From: Sphingopyxis sp. MSC1_008
GTDB taxonomy: Bacteria; Pseudomonadota; Alphaproteobacteria; Sphingomonadales; Sphingomonadaceae
Direction: 5' to 3'
NCBI RefSeq assembly: GCF_023197165.1
Contig: NZ_JALPRD010000002.1
Location: 186,001 to 250,000 of the forward strand
DNA: 64,000 nucleotides
The notes below the pieces were generated by a model. That model was not told the DNA's origin, ran no database searches, and saw only the letters and a list, made by a program, of their open reading frames with translations. How positions within the stretch are numbered: position 1 is the first letter of the stretch; each line of letters opens with the position of its first letter. Both the position numbers and the translations under genes were made by a program. Below, piece after piece: positions 30,832 to 39,375 of this stretch.

Positions 30832-32622
30832 ATGCACGCCTATCGCACCCACACATGCGCAGACCTTCGCGCCGCCAACGTCGGTGAGGAAGTCCGTCTT
30901 TCGGGCTGGGTGCATCGCACGCGCGAGCACGCGAATGTGCTCTTCGTCGATCTTCGCGACCATTATGGGATCACCCAGATCGTCGTCGAAACCGGTTCGG
31001 ACCTCTATCCCACCGTCAACGCCATGGGCCCCGAGTCCGTTCTGACCTTCACGGGCAAGGTCGCCGCGCGATCGCCCGAGACGCTCAACCCGAAGCTCGC
31101 GACCGGCGAGATCGAAATCTACCCCAGCGCGGTGACCGTGCAGTCGGCCGCCGATCGCCTGCCGCTGCCCGTGTTCGGCGAAACCGATTATCCCGAGGAA
31201 ATCCGCCTCACGAACCGCTTCCTCGATCTCCGCCGCGAGCGCCTGCACAAGAATATCGTGCTGCGTTCGAACGTCATTTCGTCGCTGCGCCGCCGGATGA
31301 TCGATCAGGGCTTTACCGAATTCCAGACGCCGATCCTGACCGCAAGCAGCCCCGAGGGCGCGCGCGACTATCTGGTCCCCAGCCGCGTCCACCCCGGCAA
31401 ATTCTATGCGCTGCCGCAGGCGCCGCAGATGTTCAAGCAGCTGCTGATGGTCGCGGGCTTTGACCGCTATTTCCAGATCGCCCCTTGCTTCCGCGACGAG
31501 GATGCGCGCGCCGACCGCTCGCCCGGTGAATTCTATCAGCTCGATTTCGAGATGAGCTTCGTCACACAGGACGACGTCTTCAACGCGATCGAACCCGTCC
31601 TGCACGGCGTCTTCGAGGAGTTCGCCGATTTCGACGGCAAGGGTCGCACCGTGTCGCCGCTGCCGTTCAAGCGCATCCCGTACCGCGAATCGATGCTGAA
31701 ATACGGCAGCGACAAGCCCGACCTGCGCAATCCGCTGCTGGTCCATGACGTGGGCGATTTCTTCAAGGGATCGGGCTTTGGCCGCTTCGCGACGATGGTC
31801 GAAGAAGGCCAGGTTGTCCGCGCCGTCGCCGCCCCGGAAACGCATGAGAAGAGCCGCAAGTTCTTCGATGAGATGAACAGCTGGGCGCAGTCGGAGGGTT
31901 TCCCGGGCCTTGGTTATGCGACGCAGAAGGACGGCGTGTTCGGCGGCCCGATCGCCAACAACCACGGCCAGGAAGGCATGAAGGCGATCGCCGACGCAAT
32001 GGGCCTCGGCCCGAACGACGGCATCTTCTTTGCCGCGGGCGCCGAAGGCAAGGCGGCGAAGCTTGCGGGCCTTGCGCGCACGCGCGTCGCCGATCAGCTC
32101 GACCTCATCGACAAGAGCCGCTTCGAATTCTGCTGGATCGTCGACTTCCCGATGTTCGAGGCCGACGAGGATACGGGCAAGATCGATTTCAGCCACAACC
32201 CCTTCTCGATGCCGCAGGGCGAGATGGACGCGCTGACGGGCAAGGATCCGCTCGATATTCTCGCTTACCAGTATGACATCGTCTGCAACGGCGTCGAACT
32301 GTCGTCGGGTGCCATCCGGAACCATCGCCCCGACATCATGTATAAGGCGTTCGAGATCGCGGGCTATTCGCAGGCCGACGTCGATGCGAATTTCAGCGGC
32401 ATGATCAACGCCTTCAAATTCGGGGCGCCGCCGCACGGTGGATCGGCACCGGGCGTCGACCGCATCGTGATGCTGCTCGCCGACGAGCCGAACATCCGCG
32501 AAGTGATCGTTTTCCCGATGACGCAGAAGGCCGAGGATCTGATGATGAACGCCCCGGCGCCGGTGAGTGAGAAGCAGCTCAAGGAACTCGGCATCCGCAT
32601 CGTCGACGGCCCGAAGAACTAA
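30832..32622 (+). CDS. aspS: Aspartate--tRNA ligase
   Basis: Class II synthetase of the bacterial type, 596 residues. The OB-fold anticodon-binding domain is N-terminal ([26 protein letters not shown]). Motif 2 is [24 protein letters not shown], a GAD insert spans about residues 290-410, and motif 3 is [14 protein letters not shown]. The ATG at 30832 starts the family N-terminus; the frame upstream is non-homologous. In the OB fold the residue pattern REHANV carries a His where some non-discriminating AspRS do. Whether it also charges tRNA-Asn depends on AsnRS elsewhere in the genome. Confidence 0.97.
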   Translation: MHAYRTHTCADLRAANVGEEVRLSGWVHRTREHANVLFVDLRDHYGITQIVVETGSDLYPTVNAMGPESVLTFTGKVAARSPETLNPKLATGEIEIYPSAVTVQSAADRLPLPVFGETDYPEEIRLTNRFLDLRRERLHKNIVLRSNVISSLRRRMIDQGFTEFQTPILTASSPEGARDYLVPSRVHPGKFYALPQAPQMFKQLLMVAGFDRYFQIAPCFRDEDARADRSPGEFYQLDFEMSFVTQDDVFNAIEPVLHGVFEEFADFDGKGRTVSPLPFKRIPYRESMLKYGSDKPDLRNPLLVHDVGDFFKGSGFGRFATMVEEGQVVRAVAAPETHEKSRKFFDEMNSWAQSEGFPGLGYATQKDGVFGGPIANNHGQEGMKAIADAMGLGPNDGIFFAAGAEGKAAKLAGLARTRVADQLDLIDKSRFEFCWIVDFPMFEADEDTGKIDFSHNPFSMPQGEMDALTGKDPLDILAYQYDIVCNGVELSSGAIRNHRPDIMYKAFEIAGYSQADVDANFSGMINAFKFGAPPHGGSAPGVDRIVMLLADEPNIREVIVFPMTQKAEDLMMNAPAPVSEKQLKELGIRIVDGPKN

Positions 32623-32625
32623 GGC

Positions 32626-33501
32626 GTGAGCGAACCCCGGGAGCACCGGCTGGAAACGCCGGAAGGCGATATCTGCTGGTTCGAATGGGGTGAGCGGGGG
32701 CAGGGGGCTTCGGTGCTGCTGCTCCACGCGACGGGCTTTCACGCGCGGCTGTGGGACCAGGTCGTCGCAGCGTTGCCCCCGGGCACGCACGTCATCGCGC
32801 CCGACCATCGCGGCCATGGACGCAGCTTTCGTCCGGCGACGCTCGCCAGCTGGGCGGCGACCGCCGACGCGCTGCTGCCGCTGCTCGACGGGCTCGGCGG
32901 ACATCCGATCGTCGGCTGCGGGCACAGCATGGGCGCCTATGTCCTGACGCGGCTCGCGTCGCAGCGGCCGGCAGCCTTCGGTCATCTCGTCATGATCGAT
33001 CCGGTGATCATGGACCCCGTCTTTTACGAGGGCGAGGCGGCCAAGCCGATCCCCGATCCCGCCGACCATCCCGTCGCGCGCCGCCGCAACAGTTGGACGG
33101 GCGCCGAAGAGATGCGCGCGCGTTTCGCCGACCGGCCGCCCTATGCGAATTGGGACGCGCGCGTGCTCGCCGACTATTGCACCCACGGCCTGCTCCCGGC
33201 AGCGGAAGGGGAGGGGCTGGAGCTGGCCTGTCCCCCGGCACTTGAAGCATCGGTCTATCAAAATGCGCTGCGTACCAGCCCGCACGAGTGGCTCCACTAT
33301 CTCTCCGTCCCCTCGACAGTGATCCGCGCCCCGACCGGCGAACGCGGCGGCGAACTCGACTTCTCGCTAAGTCCGACCTGGACAGGCCTCGGCGCGGCGA
33401 TCGGCGCGACGCGCGACGAACTATGGGCCGAGCACAGCCATTTCATCCCGATGGAAGATCCCGCGCGCGTCGCCGCGCTGCTCGCCGACGTCGCCAAGTA
33501 A
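32626..33501 (+). CDS. Alpha/beta hydrolase
   Basis: A 291-residue cytosolic alpha/beta-hydrolase fold protein. The oxyanion region LLLHATGFHARLWDQV and the HVIAPDHRGHGRS strand are at the N-terminus. The nucleophile elbow GCGHSMGAY has the catalytic Ser near residue 101. The late His of the triad is likely in AEHSHFIPMEDPARVA. It begins with GTG three bases after the aspS stop, so it is probably cotranscribed with aspS. The substrate is not predictable. Confidence 0.87.
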   Translation: MSEPREHRLETPEGDICWFEWGERGQGASVLLLHATGFHARLWDQVVAALPPGTHVIAPDHRGHGRSFRPATLASWAATADALLPLLDGLGGHPIVGCGHSMGAYVLTRLASQRPAAFGHLVMIDPVIMDPVFYEGEAAKPIPDPADHPVARRRNSWTGAEEMRARFADRPPYANWDARVLADYCTHGLLPAAEGEGLELACPPALEASVYQNALRTSPHEWLHYLSVPSTVIRAPTGERGGELDFSLSPTWTGLGAAIGATRDELWAEHSHFIPMEDPARVAALLADVAK

Positions 33502-33586
33502 CCAAACCCGCGCACCCTGTGCCAGAAAATGACATCGCCCATCGGCCGCTTGGTGGAAGGCGTCCGCTTGCGCTAGGGGAGGGGAT

Positions 33587-34372
33587 ATGACCATCTCGCT
33601 CTCCGACTATGAAACCGGCGCCAAATATGAGGGCGACTATTCCGATGATCTCGCCGCGCTCGAGGATCGCCTCGAACGCTTGCAGGCGGCGCACATCATC
33701 CACGGCCAGCGCAGCATCATCATGTTCGAGGGCTGGGACGCGGCGGGGAAAGGCGGGATCATCCAGCGGCTGACCGCGTCGCTCGACCCACGCTATTTCG
33801 AGGTGTGGCCGATCGCCGCGCCAAACGACGAGGAAAAGGCGCGCCACTTCCTCTGGCGTTTCTGGAAACGTCTGCCCGGCAATCGCGAAATCTCGATCTT
33901 CGACCGCAGCTGGTACGGCCGCGTCCTTGTCGAACGCGTCGAGGGCTACGCAACCGAAGCCGAATGGCGCAAGGGCTATGACGAGATCAACGAGTTCGAG
34001 GCGCAGCTGACCGGCAGCCGTACGAACCTGGTGAAACTCTTCATCCACATCACGCAGGACGAACAGGACAAGCGCTTCTCCGACCGCCTCGACGATCCGT
34101 GGAAGCGCTGGAAGACCGGATCTGAGGATTATCGCAACCGGTCGAAGCGCAAGGACTATCTTGCCGCGATGGACGATATGTTCGCGCAGACCAGCACGCG
34201 CTGGGCGCCGTGGAAGGTGATCGACGGCAATAACAAGAAGGCGGCACGCATCGCGGCGCTGACGCATATCATCGAAACGCTCGAAGCCGCCGTGCCGATG
34301 ACGCCCTCCGAACTCGACCCCGCGGTGGTCAAACTCGCGGCCAAGGCGTTTGGTTATAAGCCGAAGGACTAG
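33587..34372 (+). CDS. Polyphosphate kinase 2 family protein
   Basis: A 261-residue single-domain PPK2 enzyme that uses polyphosphate to phosphorylate nucleotides, or the reverse. The Walker A loop is EGWDAAGKGGIIQRL (about residue 46), Walker B is SIFDRSWYGRVLVERVEG (about 103-120), and the lid contains RFSDRLDDPWKRWK. The C-terminal WAPWKVIDGNNKKAARI is a family block. The class (nucleoside mono- or diphosphate acceptor) cannot be read safely from these motifs. The start has GGGGAGGGG upstream. The window also encodes PPK1 and a Ppx. Confidence 0.92.
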   Translation: MTISLSDYETGAKYEGDYSDDLAALEDRLERLQAAHIIHGQRSIIMFEGWDAAGKGGIIQRLTASLDPRYFEVWPIAAPNDEEKARHFLWRFWKRLPGNREISIFDRSWYGRVLVERVEGYATEAEWRKGYDEINEFEAQLTGSRTNLVKLFIHITQDEQDKRFSDRLDDPWKRWKTGSEDYRNRSKRKDYLAAMDDMFAQTSTRWAPWKVIDGNNKKAARIAALTHIIETLEAAVPMTPSELDPAVVKLAAKAFGYKPKD

Positions 34373-34426
34373 GTTTTTCGGCCTTCTCGGCTAGCATTGG
34401 CGGCCTCCAGTCGCTACATGGGGGTG

Positions 34427-34963
34427 ATGAGCCGCGCCAAGAGAACCGACGACTGGGGATTTCCCCGCTGGCGCCCCTATGGTTCGAGCACCGAGGCGCA
34501 GAAGGTTCGCATCTGCGACCGCCACGGCTGCACCAACCCGGGCAATTGCCCAGCACCCAAATCGCCGAACAGCCCCGAACGCTGGTATTTCTGCGAAACG
34601 CACGCCGCCGAATATAATCGCGGCTGGGACTATTTCGAAGGCCTCTCCGCCGAGGACGCCGCCGAACGCGCCGCCGAGGAAGCCCGCGGCGCGAACAGCT
34701 ACGCCCGCGCGCAGCATTATGCCTGGGGCGGGTCGGGCGACGGCAGCCGCAGCGCAGACGAAATGCGCGCGCTTGAAATCCTCGACCTCGACCCCGACGC
34801 CGATTTCGAGGCGACGAAAAAGGCATGGCGCAATCTCGCCAAGGAATGCCACCCCGACGTGAAACCCGGCGATGCCGAAGCAGCGAAGCGCTTTGCCGCG
34901 GGGCAGGCGGCGTTCGAGGTGTTGAAGCAGGCCGAAGAGCGCAAGAGCTGGAAGCCGGCGTAA
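34427..34963 (+). CDS. J-domain protein with N-terminal Cys/His-rich region
   Basis: A 178-residue protein with a J-like domain at its C-terminus rather than the usual N-terminus: ALEILDLDPDADFEATKKAW, then AKECHPDVKPGD with the HPD tripeptide that stimulates DnaK ATPase. The N-terminal half has a Cys/His cluster (ICDRHGCTNPGNC, then WYFCETH) that could bind zinc. No J-type glycine-rich or substrate-binding domains are present, so it may be a specialised DnaK co-factor. The ATG at 34427 follows a GGGG; ATGs at 34418 or 34397 are alternatives. Confidence 0.8.
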   Translation: MSRAKRTDDWGFPRWRPYGSSTEAQKVRICDRHGCTNPGNCPAPKSPNSPERWYFCETHAAEYNRGWDYFEGLSAEDAAERAAEEARGANSYARAQHYAWGGSGDGSRSADEMRALEILDLDPDADFEATKKAWRNLAKECHPDVKPGDAEAAKRFAAGQAAFEVLKQAEERKSWKPA

Positions 34964-35039
34964 CGCGTCGCCTTACCCTCCAAAGCAACCACACTCCCGA
35001 CCGGGCGTTCCTTGTTCAAGTTTAACAAGGAGATGTCGC

Positions 35040-35933
35040 GTGACCACGAACAGAACCTTTATCGCATTCGCCGCCGGGGCTTTGATCCTCGCTCCCGGCG
35101 CTGCGCTGGCGCAGACCGATTCCGCCCAGCAGTCGACGACCCAGGAAGACCGTGTGGGCGCGATCCTTGGGACCTTGTTCGGTGATCGGCTTGGTGCGTC
35201 GACCTCGATCGAGCGCCAATGGGCGGCGGGCCGCAAGCCGCTGGCGACGCAGCGCACGCAATTCAACACCCGCATCGATACCGATGTCCGGTCCGGTAAG
35301 TTGACCGCGCGCAACGGAACGCGCGTCAAGGCCGAGTATGACGAACTCGTCGCGCTTGAAGCCCGCTATGGGGCCGATGGCCGGTTTACGACGCAGGAAC
35401 GTACCGACCTCGGCGACCGCTATGGCGCGCTGACGCAGGCGCTGACCGAGGGCGGCTATGCCGATGACGGCGGTTCGACGAAATTGTCGGTTGCGGAAGG
35501 TCGTACGGAGTTCGACCGGCGCGTGGACGCAAGAGTCACCGCCCGCGGTCTGAGCCGGACGCAGGCGACAAGTCTCAAGCGCGATTATGCCGCGTTGATC
35601 CAGACCGAAGCCACCTACGCCCGCGACGGGATCAGCGACCGCGAACAGGAAGATCTCGATGCGCGCCTCGATGCGCTCGACGCCCGTGTCGGCGATACCG
35701 CCTACGGCGGCGCCGCCGCCGTGCTCGACAACCGCACGCGGCTGTCCAACATCGATACCGCGCTGCGCGCCAGCGGCCTCAGTGCCGCCGCGCAGGCTCA
35801 GGTGCGCGTCGAAGCCGGCGACTTGATCCGTCTCGACGCCGCTTATGCCCGCACGACGCCGAGCAGCGATGACCGGAATTATCTCGAGCGCCGCATCGTG
35901 GACCTTGAGACGCGGGCGCGGGTCCGGCGCTAG
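35040..35933 (+). CDS. Exported protein with three tandem ~63-residue repeats
   Basis: A 297-residue protein with a signal peptide (cleavage near ALA-QT), so probably periplasmic or secreted. I recognise no known family. Three imperfect repeats occupy about residues 72-134, 154-216 and 231-292. They share the pattern F-x2-R-[IV]-D at the start, a helix with D/EY-x3-[IL] in the middle, then Y-x2-DG-x3-[DT]-x2-E-x2-DL and R-x2-AL at the end. The repeats look helical with a DG loop reminiscent of calcium-binding turns. Start is GTG with a good AAGGAG site. Confidence 0.7.
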   Translation: MTTNRTFIAFAAGALILAPGAALAQTDSAQQSTTQEDRVGAILGTLFGDRLGASTSIERQWAAGRKPLATQRTQFNTRIDTDVRSGKLTARNGTRVKAEYDELVALEARYGADGRFTTQERTDLGDRYGALTQALTEGGYADDGGSTKLSVAEGRTEFDRRVDARVTARGLSRTQATSLKRDYAALIQTEATYARDGISDREQEDLDARLDALDARVGDTAYGGAAAVLDNRTRLSNIDTALRASGLSAAAQAQVRVEAGDLIRLDAAYARTTPSSDDRNYLERRIVDLETRARVRR

Positions 35934-35949
35934 GTCGAACGCGTCCGCG

Positions 35950-36654
35950 CTATTTATAGACGCAGCTGTCGAGCCCGTCGCGCTTGACCACGCCGATGCG
36001 CGCGCGGATCGTGTTGCCGTAACGCCGCGTAAAGCCCGACGGGCTCACCGCCTCGCGTTTCTTGGGCAGCGGCAGGATCGCGGCGATCCGTCCCGCCTCG
36101 GCGGGGGTCAGCTTGCCCGCGCCATGGTTGAAATAACGCTGCGCCCCCGCCTCGACGCCATAGGTGCCGATGCCGGTCTCGGCGACGTTGAGGTAAACCT
36201 CCATGATCCGGCGCTTGCCCCAGATCTTCTCGATCAGGAAGGTGAACCAGACCTCGGGCACTTTGCGGACATAGCGCGTCCAGCCGGTCCCCTGCCACAG
36301 GAAGACATTCTTCGCCGTCTGCTGGCTGACGGTTGATCCGCCGCGCATGCGTTTGCCCTTGGCGTTGCGCTCGATCGCCTGCTCGATCGCGTCGCGGTCG
36401 AACCCGTTATGGCTGCAGAATTTGCCGTCCTCGGCCGCGATCACCGCGCGCACCATATTGCGGTCGATCGCGGACAGGCTTTCCCAGTCCTTGGTGATCC
36501 CGCTGCTGTCCGCCAGCATCGTGAAGGTCACTGGCGGCGGCACGACGGCATAGGTCAGCACCCACAGCACCGAGGCGATGATGAACCAGAGCAGCCATTT
36601 GAACGGCCGGAGATACCAGGGGAGCTTGCGCTTCGCGCGGGAGGGAGTTGCCAT
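35950..36654 (-). CDS. mtgA: Monofunctional peptidoglycan glycosyltransferase
   Basis: Polymerises glycan strands from lipid II on the outer face of the inner membrane. It has 234 residues with one N-terminal membrane anchor (FKWLLWFIIASVLWVLTYAV). The GT51 motifs are AEDGKFCSHNGFD (catalytic Glu) and MRGGSTVSQQTAKNVFLW near residue 108, with a later IMEVYLNVAETG. No transpeptidase domain follows, hence monofunctional. The ATG at 36654 is used; a TTG at 36663 would add three residues. Confidence 0.95.
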   Translation of the reverse strand: MATPSRAKRKLPWYLRPFKWLLWFIIASVLWVLTYAVVPPPVTFTMLADSSGITKDWESLSAIDRNMVRAVIAAEDGKFCSHNGFDRDAIEQAIERNAKGKRMRGGSTVSQQTAKNVFLWQGTGWTRYVRKVPEVWFTFLIEKIWGKRRIMEVYLNVAETGIGTYGVEAGAQRYFNHGAGKLTPAEAGRIAAILPLPKKREAVSPSGFTRRYGNTIRARIGVVKRDGLDSCVYK

Positions 36655-36667
36655 GCGCGGCAAATTA

Positions 36668-36730
36668 CCCGCTTGCGGTTTCGAGGCAAGCGGGCTTGAT
36701 CGGTCTTTCGCCTTTCCGGACGGGAAAGGC
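36668..36730. repeat. Two perfect hairpins in the mtgA / barrel-gene divergent region
   Basis: The first hairpin has arms CCCGCTTGC and GCAAGCGGG (36668-36694, nine perfect pairs). The second has arms GCCTTTCC and GGAAAGGC (36710-36730, eight perfect pairs). They lie between two divergent genes rather than after a stop codon, so simple termination is unlikely unless one belongs to a leader transcript. They do not match the other REP-like elements. Confidence 0.55.
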
Positions 36731-36755
36731 CGCTGTTCGGGGGGATGAGGTCCGC

Positions 36756-37556
36756 ATGATGCTTCGATCGATATGGCTGTTCGCCGCAGTGGCGGCCGCC
36801 GTGCCGGCGCTTGCGGCGGAGGAACGCCGCGACCTTTGTCCCGACCGGCCCGGGCTTGGCACGCCCGCCTGCACCATCGATGCGGGCGCGGTCATGCTGG
36901 AGGTCGGCATGGCCGGATGGACGCTCGACCGCACCGCCGACAGCCGCACCGACGCCTTCACCTTCGGCGATGCGCTACTCCGCGCCGGATTGACGCCGTC
37001 GCTCGAGGTGCAACTCGGCTGGACGATGCTCGGCCATGTGCGTGAGCGCGACCGCGCGACGGGCGATGTGACTCGCCGGACCCGCACCGGCGACGTCACG
37101 CTCGCGCTACGGCAGAACCTGAGCAATCCCGACGGGTCGGGCTTTTCGGTCGCGCTGATGCCCTATGCGACGCTACCGCTGGGCGGCGAGGGCGTCGGTG
37201 CGGGCGATTGGGGGGCAGGGATGATCGTGCCGGTCAGCTTCGAACTCGGCGCCCTGTCGCTGGGCTTCACTCCGCATGTCGACTCAGCCGTCGATAGCGA
37301 CGGCAGGGGCCGGCACACGGCTTATGGCTCGGTCGCGGGGGTGGGGGTCGGCCTGTCCGACGATGTGTCGATGGCGGCGGAAGTGTCACTGACCCGCGAC
37401 CGCGACCCCGGCGGTCACACCACCGAAGCGCTGGCCGGCCTCTCGGCCGGCTGGCAACCTGGCCCCGACAGCCAATGGGATGTGGGCGCCAACATCGGCC
37501 TCAATCGCGACAGCCCGGACGTCGAACTCTATTTCGGTTACGCGCGCCGTTTCTGA
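36756..37556 (+). CDS. Probable outer-membrane beta-barrel ('transporter' family) protein
   Basis: A 266-residue protein with a signal peptide (SIWLFAAVAAAVPALA-AE). After cleavage it opens with CPDRPGLGTPACTIDAGAVMLEVG, two Cys that may pair. The rest alternates polar and hydrophobic residues in amphipathic strands and ends with an aromatic residue (YFGYARRF), as outer-membrane barrels do. The pattern resembles the meta-pathway/phenol-type transporter barrels, but substrate and pathway are not evident. It is divergent from mtgA and begins at 36756 with GATGAGG upstream. Confidence 0.72.
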   Translation: MMLRSIWLFAAVAAAVPALAAEERRDLCPDRPGLGTPACTIDAGAVMLEVGMAGWTLDRTADSRTDAFTFGDALLRAGLTPSLEVQLGWTMLGHVRERDRATGDVTRRTRTGDVTLALRQNLSNPDGSGFSVALMPYATLPLGGEGVGAGDWGAGMIVPVSFELGALSLGFTPHVDSAVDSDGRGRHTAYGSVAGVGVGLSDDVSMAAEVSLTRDRDPGGHTTEALAGLSAGWQPGPDSQWDVGANIGLNRDSPDVELYFGYARRF

Positions 37557-37612
37557 CTGCCGTGCCTTGGCATCGCGTGGAACGTCGGCAATGGCATGGG
37601 GAGCTGCCCCTT

Positions 37613-37699
37613 GTGCACCCCGGCGAAAGCCGGGGCCCAGAATTCCAACACGAACCTTGCGCTTTTCCGCACTGAGCCCCGGCTTTCGCCGGGGTTCAC
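37613..37699. repeat. REP-like inverted repeat (type 'CACCCCGGCGAAAGCCGGGG')
   Basis: Left arm GTGCACCCCGGCGAAAGCCG and right arm CCCCGGCTTTCGCCGGGGTT are separated by about 40 bases. Each arm folds alone as CCCCGGC-GAAA-GCCGGGG, a GNRA-capped hairpin. It lies between convergent genes and probably separates their transcripts. A relative is at 48900-48981. Confidence 0.75.
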
Positions 37700-37732
37700 A
37701 TCTCTATCGGCCGCAACCGGTCGAAACCCGCC

Positions 37733-38305
37733 TCAGGCTTTCGGCGCCTCGTCGTCGGTCTTGTCCTTGGCCGCGGCGGTCGCATCGCCAGCCAGCGAAC
37801 GCAACTTCGCCTCGGCCCCGGCTTCCTTGCCGCTCATCACCAGCCACGCCATCGCCGCGGCGGCGATCAGCGCCAGCAGCGCCAGCCAATATCCGATTTC
37901 CCAATGGACCTGAATCATCGCGAGCGCGGCTTCATCCATGCCGCTATTCCGGCCATCTTTGGCCGCATCGGCAAGGATCGCATCCTTGCCATAACGATAT
38001 GTGCCGACGAAGATCAGGGCGATCGCGGCAACCGACGTGCCGAGCACCAGCTTCGCGGCCTCGCGGCCTTTCAGGAAGAGAAGGACCAGCCCGCCCACAA
38101 TGGCGAGCAGCGCCAAAATCAGCCAGATGTTCAGCGAGGCGCCGTCGCTAGCCTTCGCCGCCTGACCCATCGCGGTAACGCGCCCGAACGCCAGCCCGAA
38201 CCCGCTCGCTTCGACAAGTTTCTGGCCCGAACAGTTAACGGTCATCCACGGCAGCAAAAACCCTAGCAGCGCGATACCCTTGGGAACGCGGATCCATTTC
38301 CACAT
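37733..38305 (-). CDS. Multi-pass membrane protein of unknown function
   Basis: A 190-residue protein with about four membrane segments: near residues 10-24, LNIWLILALLAIVGGLVLLFL (about 58-78), KLVLGTSVAAIALIFVGTY (about 85-103) and WLALLALIAAAAMAWLVM (about 137-154). A conserved-looking Cys lies in PWMTVNCSGQ after segment 1. The C-terminal 35 residues are charged and probably cytosolic. The ATG at 38305 has GGGGAGGAA upstream. I do not recognise the family. It lies 87 bp downstream of rpoH on the same strand. Confidence 0.7.
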   Translation of the reverse strand: MWKWIRVPKGIALLGFLLPWMTVNCSGQKLVEASGFGLAFGRVTAMGQAAKASDGASLNIWLILALLAIVGGLVLLFLKGREAAKLVLGTSVAAIALIFVGTYRYGKDAILADAAKDGRNSGMDEAALAMIQVHWEIGYWLALLALIAAAAMAWLVMSGKEAGAEAKLRSLAGDATAAAKDKTDDEAPKA

Positions 38306-38345
38306 GTTGTTTCCTCCCCTTCGGTTGCCCCGGGGGGAGGCTAGT

Positions 38346-38380
38346 CCCTTGCGCCCGCGAGTCAAATCACGGGCGCAAAG
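38346..38380 (-). terminator. Stem-loop after rpoH, possible terminator
   Basis: Arms TTGCGCCCG and CGGGCGCAA pair perfectly around a 12-base loop, 12 bases past the rpoH stop on the minus strand. There is no T-run after the stem, so termination would be weak or Rho-assisted; the hairpin may instead protect the mRNA 3' end. Confidence 0.5.
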
Positions 38381-38392
38381 GATGGGCGCGGA

Positions 38393-39292
38393 TCAGGCGC
38401 CCACCAGCCGCCGGTCGCCGGCGAGCTTGAGCATCGCTTTCTGCAGCTTTTCGAACGCACGCACTTCGATCTGGCGTACGCGTTCGCGGCTGACGTCGTA
38501 AACCTGGCTCAGGTCCTCCAGCGTCTTGGGATCGTCGGTCAGGCGGCGTTCGGTGAGGATGTGGCGCTCGCGCTCGTTGAGCGACTCCAGCGCCTCGTTC
38601 AGCAGCGAATGACGCACATCGCGTTCCTGCGCCTCGGCGACGCGCTCGTCCTGAAGCGGTCCTTCGTCGCCGAGCAGATCCTGCCACTGGCTGTCGCCAT
38701 CTTCGCCCATCGGCACGTTCAGCGAAGTGTCGCCGCCCATCGCCATGCGGCGGTTCATGCTGGTGACTTCCTCCTCGGTGACGCCGAGGTCGGTCGCGAT
38801 CTTGGTCAGATGTTCGGGCGACAGGTCGCCATCCTCGAACGCCGCGAGGTTGTTCTTCATCCGGCGGAGGTTGAAGAACAGCTTCTTCTGCGCCGCGGTG
38901 GTGCCCATTTTGACGAGGCTCCACGAGCGCAGGATGAATTCCTGGATCGAGGCGCGAATCCACCACATCGCATAGGTGGCAAGGCGGAAGCCGCGTTCGG
39001 GGTCGAACTTCTTCACACCCTGCATCAGGCCGATATTGCCTTCGCTGATCAGCTCGCTGACGGGCAGGCCATAGCCGCGATAACCCATCGCGATCTTCGC
39101 GACGAGGCGGAGGTGCGAGGTGACGAGCTGCGCCGCAGCTTCATTGTCGCCATGCTCCTGGAAGCGGCGCGCGAGCATATATTCCTGCTCGGGGGTCAGC
39201 AGGGGGAATTTGCGGATTTCCGCCAGATAGCGATTCAGGCTGGCTTCGCCGCCAAGCGCTGGAACCGTGGCCGGAACATTGCTTTTAGCCAT
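38393..39292 (-). CDS. rpoH: RNA polymerase heat-shock sigma factor (sigma-32)
   Basis: Directs RNA polymerase to heat-shock promoters. It has 299 residues, standard for RpoH. Region 2 has LVTSHLRLVAKIAMGYRGYGLPVSELISEGNIGLMQGVKKFDP and FRLATYAMWWIRASIQEFIL (about residues 58-120). The RpoH box follows as QKKLFFNLRRMK, and region 4 ends in DVSRERVRQIEVRAFEKL. The RpoH box separates this from RpoD-type sigma factors. Alphaproteobacteria often have two RpoH paralogues; which one this is cannot be decided here. Confidence 0.97.
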   Translation of the reverse strand: MAKSNVPATVPALGGEASLNRYLAEIRKFPLLTPEQEYMLARRFQEHGDNEAAAQLVTSHLRLVAKIAMGYRGYGLPVSELISEGNIGLMQGVKKFDPERGFRLATYAMWWIRASIQEFILRSWSLVKMGTTAAQKKLFFNLRRMKNNLAAFEDGDLSPEHLTKIATDLGVTEEEVTSMNRRMAMGGDTSLNVPMGEDGDSQWQDLLGDEGPLQDERVAEAQERDVRHSLLNEALESLNERERHILTERRLTDDPKTLEDLSQVYDVSRERVRQIEVRAFEKLQKAMLKLAGDRRLVGA

Positions 39293-39375
39293 TGGAGAGC
39301 GTCTTCCCTTTAGAATCTTGAGTCAGAATATGCCGCCGTTGGGGCCAGCGGTCGAGATAGATTTTCATTCGAAAC

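Noticed and set aside
30730-33297. An 855-codon open frame on the minus strand opposite aspS
   Set aside because: It covers aspS and part of the hydrolase gene in antisense, has low-complexity Arg/Asp/His composition and no motif. aspS itself is certain.
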